This document shows positions 1-8,504 of a stretch of DNA of 64,000 nucleotides, piece by piece. Within the stretch, counting starts at the first letter, position 1. Every line of letters begins with the position of its first letter. The notes beneath the pieces are model-generated. The model saw nothing but the letters and a program-made list of their open reading frames with translations, made no database searches and was not told the DNA's origin. The position numbers were made by a program, and so were the translations under genes. The DNA lies in the NCBI RefSeq assembly GCF_037076565.1, contig NZ_AP029028.1:1860001-1924000 (forward strand). The letters are read 5' to 3'. The DNA is from Herbaspirillum sp. DW155 (GTDB taxonomy: Bacteria > Pseudomonadota > Gammaproteobacteria > Burkholderiales > Burkholderiaceae_D).

Positions 1-198
1 CCTGTATCGCCGCTGGCACATCGCTTATTGATGTCACCGGATTGCGGTGGATTTCCGGCTCGGGACGTCTTTGTATTAAGATGTAAAGGATTATGTGCTC
101 CGGCGCCAAACGCGCGATCATGTTGCGTTCGCGCGGACGCACGAATTCCCCCCGCCGCCCGGAGACGGGCCAAACAGTTATCAGTCGGAGTTTTTTGT

Positions 199-651
199 AT
201 GAAGAAATTGCTTTTGATCGCCGCCCTGGGCTCCCTCGTGGCCGGCTGCGCAGTGACCCCCAACTCGGCCAGCGTCTACAACTCCCACCAGGCCCAAGGT
301 GAACAGACCGTGCGCATGGGCGTCGTCGAATCGATCCGCAACGTGACCATCGACAAGGGTTCGACCGGCATCGGCACCCTCGGCGGCGCGGCGCTGGGCG
401 GCATCGCTGCCGGCTCCAACATCGGCGGCGGCAACGGCGCCCTGGCTGCCGGCATCGTCGGTGCCCTGGCCGGCGGCGTGCTGGGCAACCAGGCCGAAGC
501 CCACCTGAACAACCGTCCGGGCCTGGAAATCACCGTGCGTCTGGATAACGGCGAATTGCGCGCCATCACCCAGGATGCCGATGAACCTTTCCGCGTCGGC
601 GAACGTGTGCGTCTGCTCTCCAACGGCCGCACCACCCGCGTGACGCACTGA
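199..651 (+). CDS. Glycine-zipper outer-membrane lipoprotein, SlyB/PcP-like (150 aa)
   Basis: A short envelope lipoprotein. The N-terminus is a type II signal peptide: Lys-Lys, a hydrophobic run and a lipobox LVAGC with the lipidated Cys near residue 22. Residues about 55-100 are a Gly/Ala-rich double hydrophobic segment (GALAGGVLGNQAEA), the glycine-zipper 2TM domain of the SlyB/PcP family. The C-terminus (LEITVRLDNGELRAITQ and following) is the usual small beta-rich tail. The ATG at 199 is chosen because GGAG lies 8 nt upstream and it opens the signal peptide directly; longer in-frame starts have no secretion signal. The gene stands alone, and its terminator appears to have been split by the IS element that follows. 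Its role is presumably envelope stability; the exact function is unknown. Confidence 0.85.
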   Translation: MKKLLLIAALGSLVAGCAVTPNSASVYNSHQAQGEQTVRMGVVESIRNVTIDKGSTGIGTLGGAALGGIAAGSNIGGGNGALAAGIVGALAGGVLGNQAEAHLNNRPGLEITVRLDNGELRAITQDADEPFRVGERVRLLSNGRTTRVTH

Positions 652-672
652 TCTTTGCGCAGCGTATGAAGA

Positions 673-692
673 AGCAGGACTGCGGTCCTGCT
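673..692 (+). repeat. Left copy of a 20-bp hairpin duplicated on both sides of the IS
   Basis: AGCAGGAC-TGCG-GTCCTGCT forms an 8-bp stem with a 4-nt loop, 21 nt after the lipoprotein stop codon. An identical copy in the same orientation, with the same loop bases, lies at 2259-2278 just beyond the IS. Identity of the non-palindromic loop shows a direct repeat, not merely an inverted end. This copy is not followed by a T-run. Confidence 0.8.
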
Positions 693-702
693 CAGATTGA
701 TG

Positions 703-732
703 ACAAAGCCCTGGCGAGAGCCAAGGCTTTGT
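703..732 (+). terminator. Hairpin inside the left IS end, likely read-through insulator
   Basis: ACAAAGCC (703-710) pairs with GGCTTTGT (725-732). An inner TGGC/GCCA pairing around a GAGA loop extends the stem, and a short T-rich stretch follows. It lies between the IS border and the transposase ATG, where many insertion sequences carry structures that block transcription entering from the flank. Confidence 0.5.
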
Positions 733-745
733 TGTTTAATCGGTC

Positions 746-2212
746 ATGCTCAAAAAACCGACAGCCGCCCAGCACGAGTTAGAGATGGTGACCATCGAGA
801 TGCTCGTGCCCAAGGACCATCTGCTGCGCAAGATCGACGCGGCGGTGGATTTCGAGTTCATCCGCGAGAAGGTGGCGCATCTGTATTGCGCCGACAATGG
901 CCGCCCGGCACTGGACCCGGTGGTACTCTTCAAGCTCTTGTTCATCGGCTACCTCTTCGGTATCCGCAGCGAGCGCCAGCTCATCCGCGAGGTCCAGGTC
1001 AACGTGGCCTATCGCTGGTTTGCCGGATTCCGTCTGACCGACAAGGTGCCGGACTCCTCCACCTTCTCCCAGAACCGGCGCCGCCGCTTCATTGATACCA
1101 CCGTCTATCAAGACATCTTCGACGAGATCGTGCGCCAGGCCATTGGACGCGGCATGGTCGATGGCCGTGTGCTCTACAGCGACAGCACCCACCTCAAGGC
1201 CAACGCCAACAAGAACAAGTTCGACTACGTTCAAGTTACCCAGACCCCCTCGGCCTATCTGGCCGAACTGGATGCGGCTGTGGATATCGACCGTGCCGAG
1301 CATGGCAAGAAGCCGCTCAAGCGCGACGATGATGATGAGCCGCCCACCAAAGAAATCAAGGTCAGTCGCACCGATCCCGAGAGCGGCTACATGGTGCGCG
1401 ACGACAAGCCCAAGGGCTTCTTCTACCTGGATCACCGCACCGTCGATGCCAAGCATTGCATCATTACCGATACCCATGTCACGCCCGCCTCAGTCCATGA
1501 CAGTCAACCTTATCTGGCACGCCTGGATCGTCAGCGCCAGACGTTCGGATTTGATGTACAGGCCGTTGGCCTGGATGCTGGCTATTTCACACCGGCCGTC
1601 TGCCAGGGACTGGAGAATCGCGAGATCAGCGGCGTGATGGGCTACCGCACACCCAACCACAAGCCGGGGACATTCTTTAAACGGGCGTATGAGTACGATG
1701 CCTACCGTGACGAATACATCTGCCCGCAGGGCCAGTCCTTGCACTACAGCACCACCAATCGGCAGGGGTATCGGGAATACAAATCCAAGCCTGAACAATG
1801 CCGGGGCTGCAAGGTACGCGAGCAATGCACCAATAGCGCCAATGCGGTCAAGGTGGTGACGCGCCATGTGTGGGAGCGTTCCAAGGAGAAGGTGGATGAT
1901 CGGCGTCGTACCGAATGGGGCAAGCGCATCTATGCCCGACGCAAGGAAACGGTAGAACGCAGCTTCGCCGACGCCAAGCAATTGCACGGACATCGCTATG
2001 CCCGCATGCGCGGCTTGCGCAAGGTCGCCGAGCAGTGCTTGTTGGCGGCGGCGGCCCAGAACATGAAGAAGATTGCCCTGCTGGTGGCGCGCTTGCGCGC
2101 GCTTTTACCGGGCTTGAACGCCTATGCCAGCGTACAAAAGTGGCTACAGAGAAAAATGAGCGCATTGCTTGGCTTCTGCGCCATCGACCATCTGCAAATT
2201 ACCTGCGCCTGA
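746..2212 (+). CDS. IS1182-family transposase (488 aa, intact)
   Basis: DDE transposase. The N-terminal DUF772-type region (LFKLLFIGYLFGIRSERQL, about residues 62-80) and the catalytic core with Asp146 (YSDSTHLKA), Asp277 (VGLDAGY) and Glu404 (ETVERSFADAK) match the IS1182/IS5-like layout. Four cysteines (C326, C352, C355, C361) form a probable zinc ribbon in the insertion before the final acidic residue. Full length with no frameshift, so probably functional. The ATG at 746 follows the left-end hairpin closely and no strong ribosome-binding site precedes it, which would suit low expression. Base composition resembles the host. Confidence 0.92.
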   Translation: MLKKPTAAQHELEMVTIEMLVPKDHLLRKIDAAVDFEFIREKVAHLYCADNGRPALDPVVLFKLLFIGYLFGIRSERQLIREVQVNVAYRWFAGFRLTDKVPDSSTFSQNRRRRFIDTTVYQDIFDEIVRQAIGRGMVDGRVLYSDSTHLKANANKNKFDYVQVTQTPSAYLAELDAAVDIDRAEHGKKPLKRDDDDEPPTKEIKVSRTDPESGYMVRDDKPKGFFYLDHRTVDAKHCIITDTHVTPASVHDSQPYLARLDRQRQTFGFDVQAVGLDAGYFTPAVCQGLENREISGVMGYRTPNHKPGTFFKRAYEYDAYRDEYICPQGQSLHYSTTNRQGYREYKSKPEQCRGCKVREQCTNSANAVKVVTRHVWERSKEKVDDRRRTEWGKRIYARRKETVERSFADAKQLHGHRYARMRGLRKVAEQCLLAAAAQNMKKIALLVARLRALLPGLNAYASVQKWLQRKMSALLGFCAIDHLQITCA

Positions 2213-2220
2213 AAAACAAA

Positions 2221-2242
2221 ACCCCGTGTTCGAAAACACGGG
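2221..2242 (+). terminator. Hairpin after the transposase gene, inside the right IS end
   Basis: CCCCGTGTT and AACACGGGG pair around a short centre just after the transposase stop at 2212. It overlaps the first bases of the right inverted end and likely ends the transposase transcript. There is no T-run directly after it. Confidence 0.45.
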
Positions 2243-2258
2243 GTTCGTCATCAACCTG

Positions 2259-2285
2259 AGCAGGACTGCGGTCCTGCTTTTTTTC
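2259..2285 (+). terminator. Right hairpin copy with T-run: probable original terminator of the 199-651 gene
   Basis: AGCAGGAC-TGCG-GTCCTGCT (2259-2278) is followed directly by a run of T. This is a textbook intrinsic terminator, now displaced about 1.6 kb from the lipoprotein gene it most likely served before the IS inserted. Confidence 0.65.
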
Positions 2286-2335
2286 GCCCGTTTCTTCAGT
2301 TTGAGGCTAGGGATTCTTCCCTTTTCTTCGCAACC

Positions 2336-2863
2336 TCAGGAGCTGCCCGCCTCACTCCCGCCTGCGGGCTTGCGCAGCTTCAGCCACCACATGTAGACCA
2401 CCGTCTGCAACAGCGCCACCGTACTGCCGACCAGCACTTCCCCCACGCGCATGAAGGCCAGGTGCAGTTCCTCGTGCAGTCCGTTGCCGGTAAAGGCCGC
2501 CGACAGCAGAATCACCACCGTGGCCGGTCCCAGCCGCCAGTTGCTGGGATAGTTCTGCAACAGCATGGCCACCACCACGGCCGCCGTCAGCGCGGCCAGC
2601 ATGGCGATGAAGGTCGGGCCGAATATCACCAGCGCAATGCAGGAAACGATACAGCCTGAAATCGTATTGATCACCCGCGCACGGAAGTTGGCCTTGGCCA
2701 CCGTCATGTCCGGTTCGGTCACGATGATGAGCGAAATCATGGCCCAGTAGGGCTCTGCGATCCCCAGCGCCCGCAGGCCGTACCACAGGATCAGGCAGCC
2801 GGAGAGGATCTTGATCAGGTAGGCCAGCGCATTCTTGCGGGGATTGATGAAGTGCAATTCCAT
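2336..2863 (-). CDS. FUSC-family small inner-membrane protein (175 aa)
   Basis: A hydrophobic protein with about five membrane segments (for example ILSGCLILWYGLRAL, WAMISLIIVTEPDM, IALVIFGPTFIAMLAALTAA, ATVVILLSAAFTG). The layout matches the membrane half of the fusaric-acid-resistance/aromatic acid exporter (FUSC) superfamily, including the conserved region around YWAMISLIIVTEPD and a repeated-turn segment after VAKANFRARVINTISG. It lacks the large cytoplasmic domains of full AaeB/FusC proteins (usually above 600 aa), so it is a stand-alone short form. It follows htpG on the same strand but a strong hairpin separates them. The substrate is unknown; export of an aromatic acid is only a family-based guess. 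Confidence 0.7.
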   Translation of the reverse strand: MELHFINPRKNALAYLIKILSGCLILWYGLRALGIAEPYWAMISLIIVTEPDMTVAKANFRARVINTISGCIVSCIALVIFGPTFIAMLAALTAAVVVAMLLQNYPSNWRLGPATVVILLSAAFTGNGLHEELHLAFMRVGEVLVGSTVALLQTVVYMWWLKLRKPAGGSEAGSS

Positions 2864-2911
2864 AGGCCGATGTTAACCAGCCAGCATCATGGCTGCAAGC
2901 CGATATGAATG

Positions 2912-2947
2912 AAAACGCCGCCTGCGAGATTCCCCGCAGGCGGCGTT
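2912..2947 (-). terminator. Intrinsic terminator downstream of htpG
   Basis: AACGCCGCCTGCG (2914-2926) and CGCAGGCGGCGTT (2935-2947) form a perfect 13-bp stem with an 8-nt loop. On the minus strand it is followed by TTTTC. It separates htpG from the FUSC gene. Confidence 0.8.
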
Positions 2948-3000
2948 CCTGCCACACAAGCCATCACGGCCCGCTGGCATGGTCTGGCCTATGAACGAAT

Positions 3001-4911
3001 TTACTTGGCGGCCATGGCCAGCAGCATGTCGTTCAGACGCTTGACGAAGCTGGCCGGGTCCGCCAGGGCACCGCCTTCGGCCAGCAGAGCCTGGTCGTAG
3101 AGGATGTGCGACCAGTCGTCGAAGCGCGCTTCTTCATACTTCAGGCGCTGCACCAGCGGGTGGTCCGGGTTGATTTCCAGCGTGGGCTTGGATTCCGGCG
3201 CAGCCTGTCCGGCGGCCTTGAGCATGCGCACCAGATTGCCCGACAGCTCGTTCTCGTCGGCCACCAGGCAAGCCGGGGAATCGGTCAGGCGGAAGGTCAC
3301 GCGCACTTCCTTGGCCTTGTCGCCCAGCGCGGTCTTCATCTTCTCGACCAGCTCCTTGTACTCGGCTTGCGTCTCTTCGTGCTGCTTCTTCTCGGCTTCG
3401 TTTTCCAGCTTGCCCAGGTCCAGACCGCCCTTGGCCACCGATGCCAGTTCCTTGCCCTCGAACTCGGTCAGGAAGGACAGCATCCACTCATCCACGCGGT
3501 CGGTCAGCAGCAGCACTTCCACACCCTTCTTGCGGAAGATTTCCAGATGCGGGCTGTTCTTGGCGGCCTGCCAGGTCTCGGCGGTGACGTAGTAGATCTT
3601 GTCCTGGCCTTCCTTCATGCGGCCCAGGTAATCGGCCAGCGAAACATTCTGCACATCGCTGTCATTGTGGGTGGAAGCAAAGCGCAGCAGCTTGGCGATA
3701 CGCTCCTTGTTGGCCGCATCCTCGCCGATGCCTTCCTTCAACACCTGGCCGAACTCGGTCCAGAAGGTCGTGTACTTGTCCTTCTGTGCCTGCTCTTCGC
3801 TGTTGGCCAGCTCTTCCAGCAGGCTCAGCACGCGCTTGGCCGAGCCGTCGCGGATGGCGCGCACGTCGCGCGATTCCTGCAGGATCTCGCGCGAGACGTT
3901 CAGCGGCAGGTCGGCCGAATCGATCACGCCCTTGACGAAGCGCAGGTAGACCGGCATGAGCTGCTCGGCATCATCCATGATGAACACGCGCTTGACGTAG
4001 AGCTTGATGCCGCCGCGCTTGTTGCGGTCCCACAGGTCGAACGGGGCGCGTGCCGGGATGTAGAGCAGCTGGGTGTATTCGCTGCGGCCTTCCACGCGGT
4101 TGTGGGTGTAGGCCAGCGGGGCGCCGAAGTCATGCGAGACGTGCTTGTAGAACTCTTCATATTGCTCGGGCGTGATGTCCGATTTGCTGCGGGTCCACAG
4201 GGCGCTGGCCTGGTTGACCGTCTCCAGCTCGTCCTTCTGCACGGTTTCCTTCTTTTCCTCATCCCATTCTTCCTTGTTCATCAGGATAGGCAGGGAGATG
4301 TGGTCGGAATACTTGCGGATGATGGACTTGAGCTGCCACGAGGAGAGGAATTCATCTTCGCCTTCACGCAGGTGAAGAATGATGTCGGTGCCGCGATGGG
4401 GTTTGTCGATCTGCTCGATGGAGAAATCGCCCGCGCCTTCGGATTCCCAGCGCACGCCTTCGGAAGCGGGCGTGCCGGCACGGCGCGTCTCGACCGTAAT
4501 GCGGTCGGCGATGATGAAGCCCGAATAGAAGCCCACGCCGAACTGGCCGATCAGGGCGGCATCCTTCTGCTGGTCGCCCGACAGGCGCGAGAAGAATTCC
4601 TTGGTGCCCGACTTGGCGATGGTGCCCAGGTGCGAGATGGCCTCGTCGCGGTTCATGCCGATGCCGTTGTCGGAGATGGTGATGGTGCGCGCCGCCTTGT
4701 CGAAGCTGATCTTGATCTTCAGTTCCGGATCGTCCTCGAACAGGCTGCCATTGTTGATGGCCTCGAAGCGCAGCTTGTCGGCCGCGTCCGAGGCGTTGGA
4801 GACCAGCTCGCGCAGGAAGATTTCCTTGTTCGAATACAGCGAGTGGATCATCAATTGCAGCAGTTGCTTGACTTCGGCCTGGAAGCCCATGGTCTGTTTT
4901 TCGGATGCCAT
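3001..4911 (-). CDS. htpG: Chaperone HtpG (bacterial Hsp90, 636 aa)
   Basis: ATP-dependent cytosolic chaperone that refolds or remodels client proteins with DnaK. All GHKL ATPase motifs are present in order: [12 protein letters not shown] (about residues 37-47), SDNGIGM (80-86) and GQFGVGFYS (122-130). The middle domain carries [10 protein letters not shown], and the C-terminal dimerisation domain runs to the end. The length is standard. The ATG at 4911 is preceded by AAGGAC. A sigma-32-like promoter lies upstream on the same strand (4975-5004), consistent with heat induction. The gene appears monocistronic, with a terminator at 2912-2947. Confidence 0.97.
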   Translation of the reverse strand: MASEKQTMGFQAEVKQLLQLMIHSLYSNKEIFLRELVSNASDAADKLRFEAINNGSLFEDDPELKIKISFDKAARTITISDNGIGMNRDEAISHLGTIAKSGTKEFFSRLSGDQQKDAALIGQFGVGFYSGFIIADRITVETRRAGTPASEGVRWESEGAGDFSIEQIDKPHRGTDIILHLREGEDEFLSSWQLKSIIRKYSDHISLPILMNKEEWDEEKKETVQKDELETVNQASALWTRSKSDITPEQYEEFYKHVSHDFGAPLAYTHNRVEGRSEYTQLLYIPARAPFDLWDRNKRGGIKLYVKRVFIMDDAEQLMPVYLRFVKGVIDSADLPLNVSREILQESRDVRAIRDGSAKRVLSLLEELANSEEQAQKDKYTTFWTEFGQVLKEGIGEDAANKERIAKLLRFASTHNDSDVQNVSLADYLGRMKEGQDKIYYVTAETWQAAKNSPHLEIFRKKGVEVLLLTDRVDEWMLSFLTEFEGKELASVAKGGLDLGKLENEAEKKQHEETQAEYKELVEKMKTALGDKAKEVRVTFRLTDSPACLVADENELSGNLVRMLKAAGQAAPESKPTLEINPDHPLVQRLKYEEARFDDWSHILYDQALLAEGGALADPASFVKRLNDMLLAMAAK

Positions 4912-4974
4912 GTGGTTGTCCTTATTGAAGAAATGGATGAGTGAAATAGGCAGAGCTGATCGTCTGTGGGCAGG

Positions 4975-5004
4975 ATATAGGGAGAGACTTGCAGTTTTTC
5001 AACC
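4975..5004 (-). promoter_or_regulatory. Probable sigma-32 (heat-shock) promoter of htpG
   Basis: On the minus strand GGTTGAAAAA (4995-5004) resembles the sigma-32 -35 element, and CCCTATAT (4975-4982) resembles its -10 element. The spacing between TTGAAA and CCCTATAT is 14 bp, within the normal range. It lies about 65 nt upstream of the htpG ATG. Confidence 0.55.
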
Positions 5005-5070
5005 GCAATTTTTGGCGTTTTTCTTCACTTCGTGAGTTTTTTTGGATTTGCCGGTCGCCGTGCGGCGGCC

Positions 5071-6567
5071 TCAACCGGCCATCGCCCGTTCCAGGAAGCG
5101 CCAGATGCCGGGATCGGACATCCCCGCCACGTTGATGCGCATGCGGGTGGAGGGCAGCTGGGCGGGGGAGAAGAGGCTGCCCGGTGCCAAGAGGAAACCC
5201 TGTTCCATGGCCTCTTCGGTGAGCACGTTGGTATCGCGCCCGGTATCGACCCACAGGAACATGCCGCACGGCGGCGGATCGCCCACGTCCATGCCCAGCC
5301 GTTCGAGCTGGCGCATCACCTTGTCGCGCGCGCCGTTGAGACGGGCGCGCAGGCGCTCCGCATGCTTGCGGTAGTGCCCTTCGGAGAGCACCCGGTAAGC
5401 CACCCGTTCGCCGATCTCGCCGGTGGTCAGGGTCGAGAGCAGCTTGCGATCAGCCAGGCTGCGCGCCAGTTCGGCCGAGGTGGCGATGAAGCCCACGCGC
5501 AAATTGGCCGAGAGCGTCTTGGAAAAGCCGCCGAGGTAGATCACCCGCTGCAACTGGTCCAGCGCCGCAATGCGCGTGGCGGCCTGCACGCCCGAGCCGG
5601 GGTGCATGTCGCAATAGATGTCGTCCTCGACGATGATGAAGTCATGCTCCTCGGCAATGCGCAGCACCTGAAAGGCCTTGGCGGCCGACAGCGAAGTCGA
5701 GGTCGGGTTGTGCAGCACCGAGTTGATCACGTACAGCTTGGGTTGGTGGATGGCCGCCAGTTCGCGCAACTGGGCGATGTCCGGGCCGTCGGCCAGGCGC
5801 GGGATGCCGACGATCTTCGCGCCCAGCGCGGCAAAGGAGCCGAACATCAGGAACCAGGCCGGATCATCCACGAAGATCACGTCGCCCGGCCGCAGGAAAT
5901 GCCGCGCCACCGTATCGATGGCCTGCGTCACGCCCGTGGTCAGCACGAACTGCTCGGGAGCGGCGGCGATTTCCAGTTCGGCCAGCTTGAGCTGCAACTG
6001 CTGGCGCAGCGGCAGGAAGCCCAGTGGCGTGCCATAGCCCAGCAGCAGGGAAGGATTGTCGCGGCTGATGGCGCGCAGGGCATTGGCGATCAGTTCGCCA
6101 TCGAGCCAGTCCGGCGGCAGCAGGCCGCCCCCGGGCATCTTGTGCGGCGGCATCTGGCGGAACATGTTGCGCACCAGCCAGACCACATCCAGCCCGCGCT
6201 CGGCCTCGGCCACTGCCTCGGCCTGTGCGGCCAGGTTGCCGTAGCCGTTGGCGATGGCCACCCGTTCCTTGACGTAGAAGCCTGAACCCCGGCGCGACTC
6301 CAGATAGCCCTGCGCGACCAGCCGGTCAAAGGCTTCCACCACGGTAAAGCGGGAAATCTCGTGGGCCTCGGCAAACTGCCGGATCGAGGGCATGCGCGCA
6401 CCGCCGCGCAGGAGCTTGTCGTCGATGCGGGCGCGTACGCCTCGCACGATCTGGTCCAGCAGCGACTCGCCACTGTCCCGTATCAGCAACGGCCAGCCGG
6501 GCAGGGCGCTGTCGCTGGCAAGTGTCTGGGACGGGATGCTGCGCAGATGCTTAACTGTATTGGTCAT
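5071..6567 (-). CDS. MocR-family regulator: GntR winged helix fused to aminotransferase-like domain (498 aa)
   Basis: A transcription factor of the MocR subfamily (PdxR/GabR type), which senses PLP or amino-compound adducts. Residues about 36-100 form the GntR winged helix (MPSIRQFAEAHEISRFTVVEAFDRL). Residues 130-498 are a fold-type I aminotransferase domain with the PLP lysine at 350 (YLGGFSKTLS) and the Asp-containing EDDIY motif near 314-318. The gene is divergent from the dehydratase at 6734. The shared gap contains two tandem 11-bp repeats of the kind bound by head-to-tail MocR dimers. It probably controls the dehydratase-LysE pair and itself. The inducer is unknown. Confidence 0.9.
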   Translation of the reverse strand: MTNTVKHLRSIPSQTLASDSALPGWPLLIRDSGESLLDQIVRGVRARIDDKLLRGGARMPSIRQFAEAHEISRFTVVEAFDRLVAQGYLESRRGSGFYVKERVAIANGYGNLAAQAEAVAEAERGLDVVWLVRNMFRQMPPHKMPGGGLLPPDWLDGELIANALRAISRDNPSLLLGYGTPLGFLPLRQQLQLKLAELEIAAAPEQFVLTTGVTQAIDTVARHFLRPGDVIFVDDPAWFLMFGSFAALGAKIVGIPRLADGPDIAQLRELAAIHQPKLYVINSVLHNPTSTSLSAAKAFQVLRIAEEHDFIIVEDDIYCDMHPGSGVQAATRIAALDQLQRVIYLGGFSKTLSANLRVGFIATSAELARSLADRKLLSTLTTGEIGERVAYRVLSEGHYRKHAERLRARLNGARDKVMRQLERLGMDVGDPPPCGMFLWVDTGRDTNVLTEEAMEQGFLLAPGSLFSPAQLPSTRMRINVAGMSDPGIWRFLERAMAG

Positions 6568-6602
6568 TTTACCGTGACAATGTTCAAAACTATTTGGAAA
6601 AG

Positions 6603-6624
6603 TGTACAGGTACTGTACCGGTAT
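6603..6624. promoter_or_regulatory. Tandem 11-bp repeats, candidate MocR operator
   Basis: TGTACAGGTAC (6603-6613) is followed without a gap by TGTACCGGTAT (6614-6624), 9 of 11 positions identical. It lies in the 166-bp gap between the divergent MocR gene and the PLP dehydratase. MocR regulators such as GabR and PdxR are known to bind direct repeats; assignment to this regulator rests on position. Confidence 0.6.
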
Positions 6625-6733
6625 TGTCGGCTAGGATATCAGCCAGTGCAAGAGTAAGTGGCCTGGCGGAAATGCGTCGGAATGCCCCGCAATCCATGCT
6701 CTTGTTTCGCATCTTTTCGAGGAGACCATCGCC

Positions 6734-7813
6734 ATGACCAGCCTGTCCGCCCCTGCCCACCAAGCCACCCAGGCCAACTGTACTGGCCGCGATCTGCTGC
6801 CCGGCATGGAGGAGATCGAACAGGCGGCCGGCATCGTCTACGCCGGCATGGCGCCGACGCCGCAACTGTGCTGGCCGCTGCTGAACCAGGCGCTGGGTGC
6901 CGAGGTCTGGGTCAAGCATGAGAACCACGCGCCGACCGGTGCCTTCAAGGTGCGCGGTGGCATGGTCTACCTGCATCATCTGGCCCGGCAGCAGCCGCAA
7001 CTGTCCGGTGTGATCTCGGCCACGCGCGGCAATCACGGTCAGTCGGTCGGCCTGTCGGCGCGGCGCTTCGGCATTGCCGCCACCATCGTGGTGCCCGAAG
7101 GCAACAGCCGCGAAAAGAATGCCGCCATGCGCGCGCTGGGTGTGGAGCTGATCGAGCACGGCCGCGAATTCCAGGACAGCCGCGAACACGCACAGCGCCT
7201 GGCCGCCGAGCGGCAACTGCACATGATTGCGTCGTTTCATCGTGATCTGGTGGCCGGGGTCTCGACCTATTGGATGGAACTGTTCACGGCCCAGCCCGCG
7301 CTGGATCTGGTGCTGGTGCCCATCGGCCAGGGCTCGGGCATGTGCGGCGCGGTCGCGGCCCGCAATGCGCTGGGCCTGAAGACCCGCATCATCGGGGTGG
7401 TGTCGGCCCATGCGCTGGCCTACAAGCTGTCCTTTGAAGCCGGCCGCAAGATCGAGGCGCCGGTCTCGACCTGCATCGCTGATGGCGTGGCCTGCCGGGT
7501 GCCGGACCAGGCTTCGCTGGAGGTGATGCTGTCCGAGGTCGATGAAGTCGTGGCCGTGACCGATGATGAAGTGATGGATGCCATGAAGCTGGCCTTCATC
7601 GCTACCCACAACGTCGCCGAAGGCGCGGGAGCCTGTGCCCTGGCAGCGGCCCTGCAATTGCGTGCGCGGCTGCGCGGCAAGAAGATCGGCATCACGCTTT
7701 CCGGCGGCAACGTCGATCACGATGTGTTTGCCCGCGTGCTGGCGCGCGACAGTGCCGCCGCCGATGCCCTGCTGGCGCCGGCCCGGGTGCTCGCGCTGAC
7801 GCCGGCGGCGTAG
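6734..7813 (+). CDS. Threonine/serine dehydratase-like fold-type II PLP enzyme (359 aa)
   Basis: PLP-dependent beta-eliminase of the threonine dehydratase/TrpB-beta superfamily. The PLP lysine is Lys72 in APTGAFKVRGG. Downstream are ATRGNHGQSVG (substrate-binding loop) and a GQGSGMCGA phosphate-binding loop. There is no C-terminal ACT regulatory domain, so it is catabolic in type rather than IlvA-like. Likely substrates are hydroxyl amino acids (Thr, Ser or 3-hydroxyaspartate); the exact one cannot be read from sequence. GAGGAG precedes the ATG by about 10 nt. It sits divergent from a MocR regulator and immediately before a LysE exporter (11-nt gap), so the two are co-transcribed. A RidA protein that removes enamine by-products of such enzymes is encoded 1.8 kb downstream. 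Confidence 0.85.
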   Translation: MTSLSAPAHQATQANCTGRDLLPGMEEIEQAAGIVYAGMAPTPQLCWPLLNQALGAEVWVKHENHAPTGAFKVRGGMVYLHHLARQQPQLSGVISATRGNHGQSVGLSARRFGIAATIVVPEGNSREKNAAMRALGVELIEHGREFQDSREHAQRLAAERQLHMIASFHRDLVAGVSTYWMELFTAQPALDLVLVPIGQGSGMCGAVAARNALGLKTRIIGVVSAHALAYKLSFEAGRKIEAPVSTCIADGVACRVPDQASLEVMLSEVDEVVAVTDDEVMDAMKLAFIATHNVAEGAGACALAAALQLRARLRGKKIGITLSGGNVDHDVFARVLARDSAAADALLAPARVLALTPAA

Positions 7814-7824
7814 AGGAGCAAGGC

Positions 7825-8424
7825 ATGATCGAAGCCTTGCTGCCCTTGATGTCGTTTGCCTTCGTCTCCTCCATCACGCCGGGGCCGAACAACATCATGC
7901 TGACGTCCTCGGGCATCTGGTTCGGGTTTCGCCGTTCCCTGCCGCACATGCTGGGCATCACCTTCGGCTTCGGCGTGCTGCTGGCCGTATGCGCATTCGG
8001 TATAGGCGAGCTGGTGGTGGCGGTGCCGCCCGTGGTGGTGCTGTTGAAGACACTGGGCTGTGCCTATCTGCTCTACCTGGCCTGGCAGTTGCGCCGCATG
8101 GCCGTCGCCGGCGCGGGTGAGCGGGCGGTGCGGCCGATGTCCTTCGGGGCTGCGGCGCTGTTCCAGTTTGCCAATCCCAAGGCCTGGGTCATGGCCATTA
8201 CCGGTGCCTCGGCCTTCATGCCGTTGTTGCATGAGCAGTCCGGCTGGCTGGCCATCCTGATCTACTGTGCGGTGTTCTGCATCATCAACCTGCCTTGCAT
8301 CTCGCTATGGGCCGGTGCCGGTGCGGTCTTGCGGCGCTATCTCGAACAGCCACGCTGGCGCCTGCTCTTTGCGGGCAGCATGATCCTGCTGACGCTCTAT
8401 TCGGCGCTGGCGATCTGGCTGTAA
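7825..8424 (+). CDS. LysE/RhtB-family amino-acid exporter (199 aa)
   Basis: Inner-membrane exporter with the six-segment LysE/RhtB topology. The hallmark N-terminal motif SSITPGPNNIMLTSSG is at residues about 13-28, and GFRRSLPHMLGI follows. Family members export lysine, threonine, homoserine or cysteine derivatives. GAGGAG lies just upstream of the ATG, and the gene begins 11 nt after the dehydratase stop, so the two are coupled. With the MocR regulator this suggests a paired response to excess amino acid: deaminate and expel. The substrate is not assigned. Confidence 0.85.
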   Translation: MIEALLPLMSFAFVSSITPGPNNIMLTSSGIWFGFRRSLPHMLGITFGFGVLLAVCAFGIGELVVAVPPVVVLLKTLGCAYLLYLAWQLRRMAVAGAGERAVRPMSFGAAALFQFANPKAWVMAITGASAFMPLLHEQSGWLAILIYCAVFCIINLPCISLWAGAGAVLRRYLEQPRWRLLFAGSMILLTLYSALAIWL

Positions 8425-8457
8425 GGAGAGATGAGGGCAGGGCCGGTAGCGGTAACG

Positions 8458-8472
8458 TATAAATCATTTATA
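8458..8472. promoter_or_regulatory. AT-rich palindrome upstream of the EamA gene
   Basis: TATAAA-TCA-TTTATA is a perfect 6-bp inverted repeat with a 3-bp centre, 33 nt before the EamA start and 34 nt after the LysE stop. It is a plausible regulator site or promoter element, and suggests the EamA gene has its own control. Confidence 0.3.
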
Positions 8473-8504
8473 TCAATCCATCATTTCGACCACAGGGGGC
8501 ATTC

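Larger units (their letters stand above)
693..2258 (+). mobile_element. Complete IS1182-family insertion sequence (about 1.57 kb)
   Basis: One transposase gene is bounded by imperfect 19-bp inverted ends. The left end at 693-711 reads CAGATTGATGACAAAGCCC, and the reverse complement of 2240-2258 reads CAGGTTGATGACGAACCCC, with 16 of 19 positions matching. Outside these ends lie identical 20-bp direct repeats (673-692 and 2259-2278), read as a long target-site duplication. Hairpins lie just inside each end. Everything needed for transposition looks intact. The exact outer boundary could shift by a base or two, because the ends are inferred from this single copy. Confidence 0.85.

Noticed and set aside
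3106..4944. A 612-codon open frame antisense to htpG.
   Set aside because: It mirrors the codon pattern of htpG in a GC-rich genome and has no start signal or recognisable domain; htpG is unequivocal.
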